A program made the position numbers and the translations under genes. 64,000 bases of DNA from positions 2,356,001 through 2,420,000 of the forward strand of contig NZ_CP093341.1 in assembly GCF_022637455.1 (NCBI RefSeq). The letters run 5' to 3'. Below, in pieces: positions 51,346-62,872 of this stretch (the stretch's first letter is position 1; each line of letters begins with the position of its first letter). Under the pieces are notes generated by a model that worked only from the letters and a program-made list of their open reading frames with translations, was not told where the DNA came from and did no database searches. The DNA is from Lysobacter sp. S4-A87. GTDB lineage: Bacteria; Pseudomonadota; Gammaproteobacteria; Xanthomonadales; Xanthomonadaceae.

Positions 51346-52782
51346 CTACAGCACCGGTGATACCAGCCGAGCCAGGGCTTCGGGAACACGCGTGCCCCAC
51401 AGCGGCCGGGCGCGATCGTCGCGCACACGCGGCGCCAGGTTGCACTCGCTGTGGATGAGCTCGGCCAGCTCGGCGCCCACGGTGCGATCGCGGAACATCA
51501 CCGACACCTCGAAGTTCAGCCGGAAGCTGCGGTGGTCGAAATTGGCGCTGCCGATGATTGCGAGATCGTCGTCGCACAACAGTGCCTTGCTGTGCAGCAT
51601 GCGCGGGCCGTATTCATGGATCTTCACCCCGGCCGCGAGCAGCTCGTCGAAATAGGAGCGCGCCGCCAGGGTGACCAGTCGGCTGTCGCACACCTTCGGC
51701 ACCAGCAGGCGCACGTCGAGCCCACCGAGCGCAGCCGATGTGAGCGCCATGCGCGCCGCCTCGCCGGGGACGAAGTACGGCGTGACCAGCCAGACGCGAC
51801 GCTGCGCCGAATGGATCGCCGCAACATGCAGCCGATGGATCGCTTCCCAGTCCGAATCCGGACCCGACACCAGCACCTGCGCCGAGATCGGGCCCGGCCG
51901 CGGTGGAGGATTGTGCAACCGCAACGGATCCTGGCCGGTGGCGTAGGCCCAGTCCTCGACGAACACCAGCTGCAGCTCGCGCACCACGTCGCCTTCCAGC
52001 CGCAGGTGCAGATCGCGATACGCGTCCTTGCGCAGGCGCTCGTCCTCGTCGTCGGTGATGTTGATCCCGCCGGTGAAGCCGACCAGACCGTCGATCACCA
52101 CGATCTTGCGGTGCGTGCGCATGTTCAGCCACGGCCGCTTCCAGAACCAGTACGCCTTCATCGGATGGAACCAGGCGACCTCGGCGCCGGCATCGACCAG
52201 CGGCTGCAGGAAGCGGCGCCTGGTCTTGCCCGAGCCGACGGCGTCGAGCAGCAATCGCACTTGCACGCCGGCCCTGGCGCGCTCGACCAGCGCGTCGCGC
52301 AGCGAGGCTCCGGTGCGGTCGGGCAGGAAGATGTAGTACTCCAGATGGATGTGTTCACGCGCCTGCGCAATCGCCGCCAGCAGCGCGGTGTACTTCGCGC
52401 CGCCGTCGATCAGCAGCTCGGCGCGGGTTGCGGTGATCGGCGGCAGGCCGGTGGTTGCCTGGGCGAGTCTGGCCAGCTCGATGGCATCGGACGAGGGATG
52501 CATCCCATCCGGCGGCGGCGGCAGCGACGCCCGCGCGCGTCCGCGCCGCAGTCGCTGGCGATGGATCCGTTGCGGACCGAAGAAGTAGTAGATCAGGAAG
52601 CCGACGTAGGGCAGCGCCGCCAGGCTGATCAACCAGCTCAGCGTGGCCACGGGCTCGCGCTTCTGCAGCACGATCCACAAGCCCAGCCATACCAGGTAGC
52701 CGATCCATCCCAGCACCAGGTACAGCCGCAGGTGCGGGATATCCAGGAACCACGACCAGGCCAACTGCAGGGCTTCGAGCAT
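51346..52782 (-). CDS. cls: Cardiolipin synthase (phospholipase D family)
   Basis: 478 residues. Two N-terminal membrane helices (IPHLRLYLVLGWIGYLVWLG, LISLAALPYVGFLIYYFFG) and two phospholipase D motifs, HRKIVVID ~residue 222 and HSKALLCD ~404 with the downstream GSANFDHRS. It makes cardiolipin from two phosphatidylglycerols at the inner membrane. The ATG at 52782 (MLEALQLAWSWF) starts the first helix. Confidence 0.93.
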   Translation of the reverse strand: MLEALQLAWSWFLDIPHLRLYLVLGWIGYLVWLGLWIVLQKREPVATLSWLISLAALPYVGFLIYYFFGPQRIHRQRLRRGRARASLPPPPDGMHPSSDAIELARLAQATTGLPPITATRAELLIDGGAKYTALLAAIAQAREHIHLEYYIFLPDRTGASLRDALVERARAGVQVRLLLDAVGSGKTRRRFLQPLVDAGAEVAWFHPMKAYWFWKRPWLNMRTHRKIVVIDGLVGFTGGINITDDEDERLRKDAYRDLHLRLEGDVVRELQLVFVEDWAYATGQDPLRLHNPPPRPGPISAQVLVSGPDSDWEAIHRLHVAAIHSAQRRVWLVTPYFVPGEAARMALTSAALGGLDVRLLVPKVCDSRLVTLAARSYFDELLAAGVKIHEYGPRMLHSKALLCDDDLAIIGSANFDHRSFRLNFEVSVMFRDRTVGAELAELIHSECNLAPRVRDDRARPLWGTRVPEALARLVSPVL

Positions 52783-53006
52783 GAGACGCCTCCATTCGGG
52801 CTGGTCAGGAACCTGTCCAGCGTTGGCAGGCCGGTCCAAGGCTAAGCCGCGCGCGCGAACTGCGCAAAGGTTCGCCGACGGCAGCTGCAGAACAGACGCG
52901 TCGTTGAGGCGAATCGTATGGATACGGCGTGCACCGCTATCTAGCCTTGCGGGCCAATGGCAATCCCATTGCCGGCGCACTGAAACGACAAGGACCGTAC
53001 TCACCG

Positions 53007-54065
53007 ATGAACAGCAAACTCCTGATCGCAGGCATCCAGCTGGTGCTGGGTCTCAGCCTGGCCGCCAATGCACAGGCGCAACAGGCACCAGCACTGGCGC
53101 CGCAGGCGTCATCGTACCTGGTGCACAACAACGGCCTGTTCGCCTTCGGCCAGCAGACCATCAGCTCCCTGCACCAGCGCCTGGGCGAGACCGGCGCGGG
53201 TCATCGCCCGGGCGAAGGCAACGGCGAATTCTTCACCCGCGGCTTCGGCGGCCAGAGCGAGTACTACAGCGACCTGTCCGCATCGCAGCTCGGCTATGAC
53301 TACGAGCAGGACGTCTATGGTCTGCAGCTCGGCGGCAACTGGCTCAAGCTCCAGGGCGAGACCGGCAGCCTGCGCCTGGGCGCGGCGCTCAGCGCCGGCA
53401 AGTCGTACATCGAACCCGGTCTCGGCAGCGGCGGACGCCGCCTGCCGCTCGCCGCCGGACACGAGACAGTCGACGCCAGCAGCGTGGTCGCCACGGTGAC
53501 GTGGCAGCAGGACTCGGGCTGGTATGTCGATGGCCTGGTCGGTGCCAGCCAATACCGCGGCGACGTGCGCGCCGCCACTGGCGGCCGTGCCGTGCGCCTG
53601 GATTCAAACGACGTCTTCGCTTCCGTCGAGACCGGTTACCAGTGGGTACTCGGCGAAGGGCTGATCGTGGAACCGCAGGCGCAGGTGTCGTGGCAGAAGC
53701 TCGATACCGATCGCGTCGCCGACAACAGCGGTGTCGTCGTCGACCTCGGGACGCCGGAGCTGTTCGTCTGGCGCGTCGGCGCGCGTGCGCTGTTCTCGCC
53801 GTCGGTGGGCAGCAACGGCTCGAGCCTGACCCAGTATGTGAAGTTCAACTACATCGACAGCGAAGGCCCTGATCAGCGGGCGTTCCTGTCCGGCGAGCGA
53901 GTCGCCACCGGCGCATACGGCAACACGGCCGAGTTTGGTTACGGCCTGACCGCGACGATGCGCAACCGCGTGTCGCTTTACGGCGACTTCTCCCTGCAGC
54001 AGGAAATCGGCGACGCCAGCCGCGAAGGCTGGGCTGCCAGCGCCGGCGCGAAGTGGGTGTTCTGA
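53007..54065 (+). CDS. Stand-alone autotransporter beta-barrel domain protein
   Basis: 352 residues. Signal peptide MNSKLLIAGIQLVLGLSLAANAQ followed by ~300 residues of alternating strands with aromatic ends, ending AASAGAKWVF, the Phe-terminated C-strand typical of barrel proteins. It resembles the translocator domain of autotransporters (type Va) but has no passenger in front. It may serve as an outer-membrane pore or adhesion protein. Confidence 0.75.
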   Translation: MNSKLLIAGIQLVLGLSLAANAQAQQAPALAPQASSYLVHNNGLFAFGQQTISSLHQRLGETGAGHRPGEGNGEFFTRGFGGQSEYYSDLSASQLGYDYEQDVYGLQLGGNWLKLQGETGSLRLGAALSAGKSYIEPGLGSGGRRLPLAAGHETVDASSVVATVTWQQDSGWYVDGLVGASQYRGDVRAATGGRAVRLDSNDVFASVETGYQWVLGEGLIVEPQAQVSWQKLDTDRVADNSGVVVDLGTPELFVWRVGARALFSPSVGSNGSSLTQYVKFNYIDSEGPDQRAFLSGERVATGAYGNTAEFGYGLTATMRNRVSLYGDFSLQQEIGDASREGWAASAGAKWVF

Positions 54066-54162
54066 GCCCCGCCGACCGGCACGACCACCGGGGGGCGCCG
54101 CGAACGCGCCCCCGCATGGGCAGTCTCAGCCACTGCGACGCCGCCGGCGTACGATCGGCCGG

Positions 54163-55251
54163 ATGGACGACGCCCGCAAAGCCCAGCAGCCGATCAAGGG
54201 TCGCGGCGCGGCTTCTCAAGTCGATGGCCGTTACGCGGTCACCATCGCGCGTGGCGAGGATGACGGCTGGGGATCGGTCTACGAAGACCTGGCCGAACCC
54301 GCCCGCCCGCAGACGCAGGTCACCGAAGAGCGCGCGCGAAGCATCATCAGCCGCAACGACTCGCCGGACATCGCCTTTGGCCAGTCGGTCAATCCGTACC
54401 GCGGCTGCGAGCACGGCTGCGTGTACTGCTTCGCCCGGCCCTCGCACGCCTACCTCGACCTGTCGCCGGGCCTGGACTTCGAAACGCGCCTGTTCGCCAA
54501 GACCAACGCGGCAGAGCGCCTGCTGGCGGAACTCGCGCGCCCCGGCTACCGCTGCGTGCCCATCGCGCTGGGCATCAACACCGACTCCTACCAGCCGATC
54601 GAGCGCCGCTACGGTGTCACCCGATCGCTGCTCCAGGTACTGTCCGCCTGCTCGCACCCGTTCAGCCTGATCACCAAGAACGCCGCCGTCACGCGCGACC
54701 TCGACCTGATCGCGCCGATGGCCAGGCGTGGACTGGCAACCGTGTACTTCTCGGTGACCACACTCGATAACCACCTCTCCGCCCGCATGGAACCGCGCGC
54801 CTCCGCGCCGCATTCGCGGTTGAAGGCGATGCGTGCGCTGGCCGACGCCGGCGTGCCGGTCGGGGTGATGGTGGCGCCGGTGATCCCGATGATCAACGAC
54901 CAGGAGATCGAGCACATCCTCGAAGCCGCGCGTGAGCACGGCGCCGGCTCGGCCGGCCACGTGCTGTTGCGTCTGCCGCACGAACTCAAGCAGGTCTGGC
55001 GGGAATGGCTCCACCTGCATTACCCGGAGCGTGCCGCGCACGTGATGAGCCTGGTCCAGCAGATGCGCGGCGGCAAGGACTACGACAGCGCATTCGGCAG
55101 TCGCATGCACGGTCAGGGACCGTTCGCACAGCTGATCGAGCAGCGCTTCCGCAAGGCACACAAGCGCCTGGGCTACGGGCGATTGCCGCCGCTGGACACG
55201 TCCGCATTCGTGCCGCCGCGCAAGCCCTCACCGCAGGGTGAGCTGTTCTAG
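54163..55251 (+). CDS. PA0069-family radical SAM protein
   Basis: 362 residues. The CxxxCxxC iron-sulphur motif is CEHGCVYC (Cys82, 86, 89), followed by the TIM-barrel of radical SAM enzymes (GINTDSYQPIE, YFSVTTLDNHLS). It belongs to the PA0069/SPL-like family with no known substrate. The start (MDDARKAQQPIKGRGA) is typical; it stands alone. Confidence 0.9.
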   Translation: MDDARKAQQPIKGRGAASQVDGRYAVTIARGEDDGWGSVYEDLAEPARPQTQVTEERARSIISRNDSPDIAFGQSVNPYRGCEHGCVYCFARPSHAYLDLSPGLDFETRLFAKTNAAERLLAELARPGYRCVPIALGINTDSYQPIERRYGVTRSLLQVLSACSHPFSLITKNAAVTRDLDLIAPMARRGLATVYFSVTTLDNHLSARMEPRASAPHSRLKAMRALADAGVPVGVMVAPVIPMINDQEIEHILEAAREHGAGSAGHVLLRLPHELKQVWREWLHLHYPERAAHVMSLVQQMRGGKDYDSAFGSRMHGQGPFAQLIEQRFRKAHKRLGYGRLPPLDTSAFVPPRKPSPQGELF

Positions 55252-55399
55252 CCGTATTGCGCCGCGTGACAGACATGCAAACGATCGCCGCGACCGTGAT
55301 GCCGCGGCGACCCTGCACCATTACCCATCACTCACCGCCGAGAATGGCGTCTGGTAGCTGACTCGCTTGCAGGCATACCACCAGAACAATTCGCAGGCC

Positions 55400-57214
55400 T
55401 CATCCGCCCGGCAACAGCGGCCCGCCCAGCCACAGCCAACGTGACATCCAGGCACTGACCAGCGCGATCAGCGCAGTCAGCGGCAGGCCGATGCGCAGGA
55501 AGTCCGAGAACCGGTACTGGCCCGGACCCAGGATCAGCAGGTTGCCGTGGTGGCCGATCGGCGTCAGGAACGCGACCACCGCGCCGAGTGCCGTGCAGAC
55601 CACGAACGGGGTCGGCGCCAGTCCCAGCGATTGCGCAAGTTCGACCGCGACCGGCCCGAGCAGCACTGTCGTCGCCGCATCGGACAGGATCTGCGTCAAC
55701 AGCGCAGCGACGGTGAACATCACCAGCAGCACCGCCAGTGCCGGCCATCCCGCGACCAGATGCAACAGGCCCGAGGCGAGCAGCTGCGCCGTACCGGTCT
55801 GCTCCATCGCGATACCGAGCGGAATCACGCCGGCGATCATCACGAAGATGCGCACGTCGATCTCGCGGTACGCCTGCTCGACATCGACGCAGCGCGTGGC
55901 CACCATCGCCACCGCGCCGAGCAGGAACGCCAGCGGTGCCGGCAGCCATTCGGTCGCGGCCGCGAGCACGGTCAGGGCGAGTATCGCCAATGCGACCGGC
56001 GCACGCACGCGCCGGCGTGCCTCGCCGGCGAATGGAACGAGCATCAGGAAGCCATGGTGCGCGGCAAGCTCGGCGAACTGCGAAGGGCGGCCCCACAGCA
56101 CCAGCAGGTCGCCTTCGCGCAGGCGCGCTTCCGACAGCCGCGGTGGCGCGTCGCCATCGCGCCGCCACAGGCCAGCGATCACGGCGTGGAAGCGGCGGGC
56201 AAAGTCGAGTTCGCGGATGCTGTGGCCGATGAACTCCGAAGCGGGCGCGACCACCGCCTGGACCAGTTGCGCGTCGCCCTCGCCGCTTGCCTGCGCCCGA
56301 TAGCGGGCGATCGGCTGCAGGTCCAGGCCAGGATCGTCATGCAGCGACGCCAGCGCATCGGCCGACGCCTCGACCAGGAGGATATCGCCGACGAGCACGC
56401 TCGACTGTGCTGCCAGGTCGTCGCGCAGCTGGCCGTCGCGCAGCCAGCCGACCAGCCGGAAGCCCTCACCCTGTGCCTTCTGCAATTCCGCCAGCGGCCG
56501 CGTGTTCCAGCGCGAGCCCTCGACCACGACCAGCTCGGTCCTGTAGCGGTCCAGGCGCAGGTAACCGTCGTCGCTCAGTGCACCGAAGCGTCGCGGCAGC
56601 AGCCAGCGGGCGAGCAGCATGTAGACCACGCCAATGGCCACCAGTGCCAGGCCAATCGGCGTGATCGAGAAGATGCCAAGGCCCTGCGCACCGGTGCGCT
56701 CGATCAGGTTGTCGGCGAGCAGGAAGGCCGGTGCGCTGACCAGGGTCAGCGTGGTGCCAAGCGAAGCGGCGAACGACATCGGCATCAGCAGGCGCGATGC
56801 CGACATGCCGCGCTGGCGCGCGAACCGCGTCAGGATCGGCAACATCATCGCCGTCACCATCACGTGATGGGTGAATGACGACAGCGCCGCCACGGCCGGC
56901 ATCACCACCGCGATAGAGCGGCTCTCGCTGTGGCCGGCGGCGCGGCCGATGCCCTGGCCGATGCGCTCGGTGATGCCGGTCGCCGCGAGCCCGCCGGAGA
57001 TCACGAACACCGCTGCAACGATGATCGCCGGTTCGCTGGCGAAGCCCGACAGGGCCTGCCGCGCATCCAGGACGCCGGCCAGCACCAGTGCCAGCAGGGT
57101 GAGCATCGCGGTCACGTCCACGCGCAGCCGCTCGCTGATGAACAGATACAGCGAGCCGGCCAGGATCAGCAGGAACAGCGCTTGGTGGGCTTGTTGCAGG
57201 TCCATGCCGGCCAT
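55400..57214 (-). CDS. SLC13-type permease with two TrkA-C domains
   Basis: 604 residues. Hydrophobic clusters at both ends (~10-200 and ~405-595) resemble the divalent anion:sodium symporter (SLC13/CitMHS) family, and the cytoplasmic middle (~205-400) carries two TrkA-C/RCK-C domains (VVVEGSRWNTRPLAELQ; FIGHSIRELDFARRFHAVIAG). Substrate may be sulphate or dicarboxylates; not certain. An alternative start ATG lies at 57205. Confidence 0.85.
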   Translation of the reverse strand: MAGMDLQQAHQALFLLILAGSLYLFISERLRVDVTAMLTLLALVLAGVLDARQALSGFASEPAIIVAAVFVISGGLAATGITERIGQGIGRAAGHSESRSIAVVMPAVAALSSFTHHVMVTAMMLPILTRFARQRGMSASRLLMPMSFAASLGTTLTLVSAPAFLLADNLIERTGAQGLGIFSITPIGLALVAIGVVYMLLARWLLPRRFGALSDDGYLRLDRYRTELVVVEGSRWNTRPLAELQKAQGEGFRLVGWLRDGQLRDDLAAQSSVLVGDILLVEASADALASLHDDPGLDLQPIARYRAQASGEGDAQLVQAVVAPASEFIGHSIRELDFARRFHAVIAGLWRRDGDAPPRLSEARLREGDLLVLWGRPSQFAELAAHHGFLMLVPFAGEARRRVRAPVALAILALTVLAAATEWLPAPLAFLLGAVAMVATRCVDVEQAYREIDVRIFVMIAGVIPLGIAMEQTGTAQLLASGLLHLVAGWPALAVLLVMFTVAALLTQILSDAATTVLLGPVAVELAQSLGLAPTPFVVCTALGAVVAFLTPIGHHGNLLILGPGQYRFSDFLRIGLPLTALIALVSAWMSRWLWLGGPLLPGG

Positions 57215-57322
57215 TGTGCTGGATCGGCCCGCATGGCCATGGTTCCCAACCCGTGCACCACCCCGTCACAATCGGGTTGGATACACTCCGCCATTGCGGC
57301 AGGTTCAGAGTCACCCATCCCG

Positions 57323-58456
57323 ATGAGCAACATCACCGGCCAAGAAACCGGAGTCGACCGCTTCCGGCTTGCGATGGCCGCGTCCGGGGTCGGCATGGCC
57401 ATCGTCGATCTGAATGGACACTGGATCGAGGTCAATCCGGCATTTGAACGCATGTTCGGCTACAGCGCTGCCGAGGTGGTCGGCCGTCCAACGGTCGCCT
57501 TCACCCATCCCGACGACATCTCGCTCACGCAGGCCTACCTGCGCGGCCTGATCGATGGCAGCATTCCCACGCTCGACGCGCAGAAGCGCTATCTGCATCG
57601 CAGCGGCGAGACCCTGTGGGCCCACATCAACATTGCCGTGATGCGCGACGACTTTGGTGCACCCCTCTACCTGCTGGTGCAGCTGCGGGACATCAGCGCG
57701 CAGCGCGCCGCCGAGCTGGCGCTGGAATCGCGCGCAGAAGCCGAACACGCCGCGCGCGACGTCTCCAATCGCCAGCTGCAGCTTTTTGCCGATGCGGTCT
57801 CGCACGACCTGCGCGCGCCGCTGCGCTCGATCGAGAGTTTCTCGGCGCTGCTGGCCGACCGCGCCAACGATCGCCTCGACGACACCGACCGCGATTACCT
57901 GGCGCGCATCCGCGCCGCCGCGGCGCGGATGAGCGGCCTGCTCAGCTCACTCAACGACCTGTCCTACGTCACCCGCGCCGAACTCAAGGCAAGCACCGTC
58001 GACCTGAGCCTGCTGGCCGACTGGGTCGGCGCCGAGCTGCAGGATGCCGATCCGCAGCGCCGCGCCGAGATCCGCGTGCAGCCGGACCTGCAGGTCGAGG
58101 GGGATGAACGCCTGCTCAAATTGTTGCTGGTGCAGTTGATGGACAACGCATGGAAGTTCTCGCGTGAACGCGAGCCGATCCGCATCGAAGTCAGCGGCCA
58201 CCGCGATGGCGACACGCTGCAGGTGCAGATCCGCGACCAGGGCATCGGTTTCGACATGCGGTATGCTCATAAGCTGTTCGAGCCATTCCAGCGGCTGCAC
58301 GGACCGGACCAGGGGGGTGGTCACGGTCTGGGGCTGGCGATCGCCCGACGCATTGCAGAGCGGCATCGCGGCTGCGTGCGGGCCGAATCCCAGCCTGAAG
58401 CCGGTGCGATCTTTACCCTCGAGTTGCCAGTTACCGCGACAGAGGACGGTATTTGA
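57323..58456 (+). CDS. PAS-domain sensor histidine kinase (cytoplasmic)
   Basis: 377 residues. A PAS domain (~12-125, GMAIVDLNGHWIEVNPAFERMF) is followed by a HisKA with His161 (FADAVSHDLRAPLRSIESF), an N-box (DNAWKFSRE) and G boxes (DQGIGFD; GGHGLGLAIARRI). Resembles phytochrome-type kinase cores. Its stop overlaps the response regulator start (TGATG), so the two are one unit. Confidence 0.9.
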   Translation: MSNITGQETGVDRFRLAMAASGVGMAIVDLNGHWIEVNPAFERMFGYSAAEVVGRPTVAFTHPDDISLTQAYLRGLIDGSIPTLDAQKRYLHRSGETLWAHINIAVMRDDFGAPLYLLVQLRDISAQRAAELALESRAEAEHAARDVSNRQLQLFADAVSHDLRAPLRSIESFSALLADRANDRLDDTDRDYLARIRAAAARMSGLLSSLNDLSYVTRAELKASTVDLSLLADWVGAELQDADPQRRAEIRVQPDLQVEGDERLLKLLLVQLMDNAWKFSREREPIRIEVSGHRDGDTLQVQIRDQGIGFDMRYAHKLFEPFQRLHGPDQGGGHGLGLAIARRIAERHRGCVRAESQPEAGAIFTLELPVTATEDGI

Positions 58457-58890
58457 TGCACAAGGAAATTCTGCTGGTCGAGGACAATCCCGACGACGTC
58501 GAGCTGACCCGGCTCGCCTTCGACGAGGCCAAGATCGCCAACCGCCTGATGGTGGTCGGTGACGGCGCCGAGGCCCTCGACTATCTGTTTGCCCGCGGCA
58601 AATACAGCGATCGCGACCCCGAGGACCTGCCCTCGATCATGCTGCTCGACCTCAACCTGCCCAAGGTCGACGGTCGCGAAGTGCTGCAGGCCGTACGCGC
58701 CAACGAAGCCACGCGCACGCTGCCGGTGGTGGTGCTGACGACCAGTGCCGAACCCTTCGACGTCGAAGCCAGCTACGCGCTGGGCGTCAACAGCTACATC
58801 CAGAAGCCGGTCGACTTCGAGCAGTTCGTCTGGGCGGTCAAGCAGGTTGGCCTGTACTGGCTCGTACTGAACCACCCGCGCACGGCGTAG
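58456..58890 (+). CDS. Single-domain response regulator (Rcp1-like)
   Basis: 144 residues, all receiver, with Asp65 in LLDLNLPKVDG, acidic pair DN at 10-11 and Lys117 in IQKPVD. No output domain. This long form with FARGKYSDRDPEDLPS is typical of Rcp1-type regulators paired with phytochrome-like kinases. It overlaps the upstream kinase gene by one base (TGATG), so it is the likely phosphotransfer partner. Confidence 0.92.
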   Translation: MHKEILLVEDNPDDVELTRLAFDEAKIANRLMVVGDGAEALDYLFARGKYSDRDPEDLPSIMLLDLNLPKVDGREVLQAVRANEATRTLPVVVLTTSAEPFDVEASYALGVNSYIQKPVDFEQFVWAVKQVGLYWLVLNHPRTA

Positions 58891-58908
58891 CGGCCCAGGC
58901 CGCCCGAC

Positions 58909-59652
58909 TCATCCTGCGCCGAACAACTGCTCGGCGCGCTGGAACAGCACCCAGCTGGTCGCGATGAACTTGTCCCCACCCTTGGGCCGGTTGCCGCGAT
59001 GGGTGTGTGTGAACGCTGCCGGTGCGATCAGCAGACTGCCCGTGCGCGGCACGATCTTGCGCTGCTGGTAGAGGAACTCGGTCTCGCCTTCCTCGAAGCC
59101 ATCGTTGAGGTAGACGGTCCACAGCAGGTGCCGATGCAGCGTTTCCGCGCGCGGATCGCGCGGGTACAGCTCGCAGTGCCAATAGGGATAACCGCCGCGG
59201 TTGGCGCTATAGCGCTGCAGGTTGATCGAGCCCGGCCGCAGCACGGTCCGGATGACCGGGGCCAGGTCTTCATCGTCCATCGCCGCCATCCGCTCGGGAG
59301 TCAGGCGATGGCTCTTGCCGTCGGTGCCGGGGGTTTCCAGCATCAGCGGCGCGATCAGCGTGTGCGGGTAGCGGCGCAGGTAGGCGATCACGCCGCGGAA
59401 CACCGCCAGGTTCAACGTCGTCTCGACATCGCGCCAGCCTTCGCGCCCGCTGATCGTGAGGTCGCGGCTGTCCTTGAGGTCGGGCATCACGCCACCGCCG
59501 ACGCGTCCGGGAACCGTGTCGCCGCTGGCGCTGAAGCGCTCCACCAGGCTCGCGCACTGGTCGGGCGTCAGCACATCCGGATAGACCTCGATGAAGTCGT
59601 TGTCCTGGGCGAGGCGATCGCCGGCAACGGGGGCTGCGGGTTGGCTGGACAT
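58909..59652 (-). CDS. 2OG-Fe(II) oxygenase family protein
   Basis: 247 residues. Candidate iron-binding segments are HCELYPRDPR and FTHTHRGNRPKGGDKFIATSW; the latter includes the distal His and the Lys/Arg that holds 2-oxoglutarate. It resembles the prolyl-4-hydroxylase-like oxygenases, although a clear HxD is replaced by HxE here. Start at 59652 (MSSQPAAPVAG) or at 59685; the choice is not decided by ribosome sites. Confidence 0.75.
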   Translation of the reverse strand: MSSQPAAPVAGDRLAQDNDFIEVYPDVLTPDQCASLVERFSASGDTVPGRVGGGVMPDLKDSRDLTISGREGWRDVETTLNLAVFRGVIAYLRRYPHTLIAPLMLETPGTDGKSHRLTPERMAAMDDEDLAPVIRTVLRPGSINLQRYSANRGGYPYWHCELYPRDPRAETLHRHLLWTVYLNDGFEEGETEFLYQQRKIVPRTGSLLIAPAAFTHTHRGNRPKGGDKFIATSWVLFQRAEQLFGAG

Positions 59653-59722
59653 GCAGGAGGCAGGGAATCCGGCGGCAGCGGCCATCCTCGCACGCCGCCG
59701 GTCCGCCGTCTAAACCGTGCCC

Positions 59723-61138
<1,416 letters not shown>

Positions 61139-61434
61139 CTGCGTCTCCGTCTCCGGTTCCGTATGCGTGTCCGGACAGGCACTGCTGGCGCATTTCGTAC
61201 GCGCCGGGTCCGGCCGCGCTGCCTGTAACCCGTAGGGCCTGTTCGAAATGCATTAACAGGCACTGCCGTGGCTGGCAAATCCTGCCACCACACATAGATA
61301 CGCAGTGTTATTTACGGCAGGGATGACGATGAACGGTCAAAAAGAAGACGCAGAACCACGCATGGCGCCGGCACGAATCGCGCCAGCGTGGTTCAACTTC
61401 GTGAGTGCGGCGTGCGATCGCGCCGCACGCGCAT

Positions 61435-62487
61435 TCAGTGTGCCGCGTTGTTCTCGTCGTGCTCGCGGTGGTAACGCACCGCAGCCTCGACTTCGCTCTT
61501 CGAGCCGAGGAACACCGGCACGCGCTGGTGCAGGCCGGTCGGCTGCACTTCGAGCATGCGCTGGCGGCCGGTGCTGGCGGCGCCGCCAGCCTGCTCGACC
61601 AGCATGCTCATCGGGTTGGCCTCGTACATCAGGCGCAGCTTGCCGCCCTTTGCCGCGCACTTGCTGTCGAGCGGGTAGCTGAAGATGCCGCCGCGGGTGA
61701 GGATGCGGTGCACGTCGGCGACCATCGATGCGACCCAGCGCATGTTGAAGTCCTTGCCGCGCGGGCCTTCCTTGCCGCTGAGCAGATCGCCGACGTAGTG
61801 CTGCATCGGCGCTTCCCAGAAGCGCTGGTTCGACATGTTGACCGCGAACTCCCTGGTCTCCTCCGGGATGCGCATGCCACGCGTGGTCAGCACGAAGCTG
61901 CCCACTTCGCGGTCGAGGGTGAAGGCATGCGTGCCGTTGCCGATCGTCAGCACCAGCATCGTGCTCGGGCCGTAGGTGCAGTAACCGGCTGCGACCTGGG
62001 CCGTGCCGGGCTGCAGGAAGTGCTCGTCCTGCGCGTGGGTGACGCCCTCGGGGCAGCGCAGCACCGAGAAGATCGTGCCGACGGAAATATTGACGTCGAT
62101 GTTGGAGCTGCCGTCGAGGGGATCGAACAGCAGCAGGTAGTTGCCACGCGGATAGACGTCGGGAATCGGCTGCGAGGTGTCCATCTCCTCCGAGGCCAGG
62201 CCAGCGAGGTGTCCGCCCCAGGCGTTGGCTTCGAGCAGGATCTCGTTGGACAGCACGTCGAGCTTCTTCTGCGCCTCGCCCTGGATGTTGATGCTGGCCT
62301 CGCCGGCCGCACCCGCGTCGCCGAGGACGCCACCGAGCGCACCCTTGCCGACTGCGATCGAGATCGTCTTGCAGGCGCGGGCGACCACTTCGATCAGCAG
62401 GCGGGCATCGGCATTGATGCGCCCGGCGCGCTGCTCCTCGATCAGGTGGCGGGTCAGGGAGATGGATTGCGGCGTTGAGTTCGACAT
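61435..62487 (-). CDS. fbp: Fructose-1,6-bisphosphatase class I
   Basis: 350 residues. The metal-binding motif [13 protein letters not shown] and the segments [21 protein letters not shown] and [15 protein letters not shown] are diagnostic for class I FBPase. It hydrolyses fructose 1,6-bisphosphate in gluconeogenesis. The ATG at 62487 ([15 protein letters not shown]) is preferred over upstream in-frame starts whose extra residues are unlike the family. Confidence 0.95.
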   Translation of the reverse strand: MSNSTPQSISLTRHLIEEQRAGRINADARLLIEVVARACKTISIAVGKGALGGVLGDAGAAGEASINIQGEAQKKLDVLSNEILLEANAWGGHLAGLASEEMDTSQPIPDVYPRGNYLLLFDPLDGSSNIDVNISVGTIFSVLRCPEGVTHAQDEHFLQPGTAQVAAGYCTYGPSTMLVLTIGNGTHAFTLDREVGSFVLTTRGMRIPEETREFAVNMSNQRFWEAPMQHYVGDLLSGKEGPRGKDFNMRWVASMVADVHRILTRGGIFSYPLDSKCAAKGGKLRLMYEANPMSMLVEQAGGAASTGRQRMLEVQPTGLHQRVPVFLGSKSEVEAAVRYHREHDENNAAH

Positions 62488-62872
62488 GGGCACGGCGGGC
62501 AGCGGCAACGGGGGCGCCATTGTCGCCGATGCGGCTGACCTGGGCACCACTGCCCACCACGCAAACGACGCGCGGCTGCTGACAGGAGGCTGGCAGCAGC
62601 ACCGCCGCAATCTGTATCCGTGCGATTGGCACGCCGGCGGGAGCGCCGCAATGGGCATCGACAATGCGGCCAGCAGGACGGCCGGCAACATCCAACCGAC
62701 GGTCTGCCCGGTCATCAGGCCAGCCATCCGCTCGAACCGGCCCGTCGCCGGCACCGTCGACCGCTATCGCCGCCTGCTGCTGCAGCTGGCCGCCAGCGCG
62801 CAGGCGCTGGTGCTGCTGCCTTTGCGGGCGGTCGCCCGCCCCGAACGGGCCTCGACGCCTGGAGCCCCCGCG
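62488..62872. other. fbp-NIPSNAP gap
   Basis: 385 bp with no gene that I can support. The reading frame of the NIPSNAP gene stays open upstream through the whole gap on the plus strand without clear coding character, so a longer start cannot be excluded. No clear promoter or hairpin stands out. Confidence 0.4.

Noticed and set aside
61240-61300. Sigma-54 type promoter (tggctggcaaatcctgcc) upstream of the VpsR-like regulator
   Set aside because: The GG and GC doublets are not at the required 10-bp separation.
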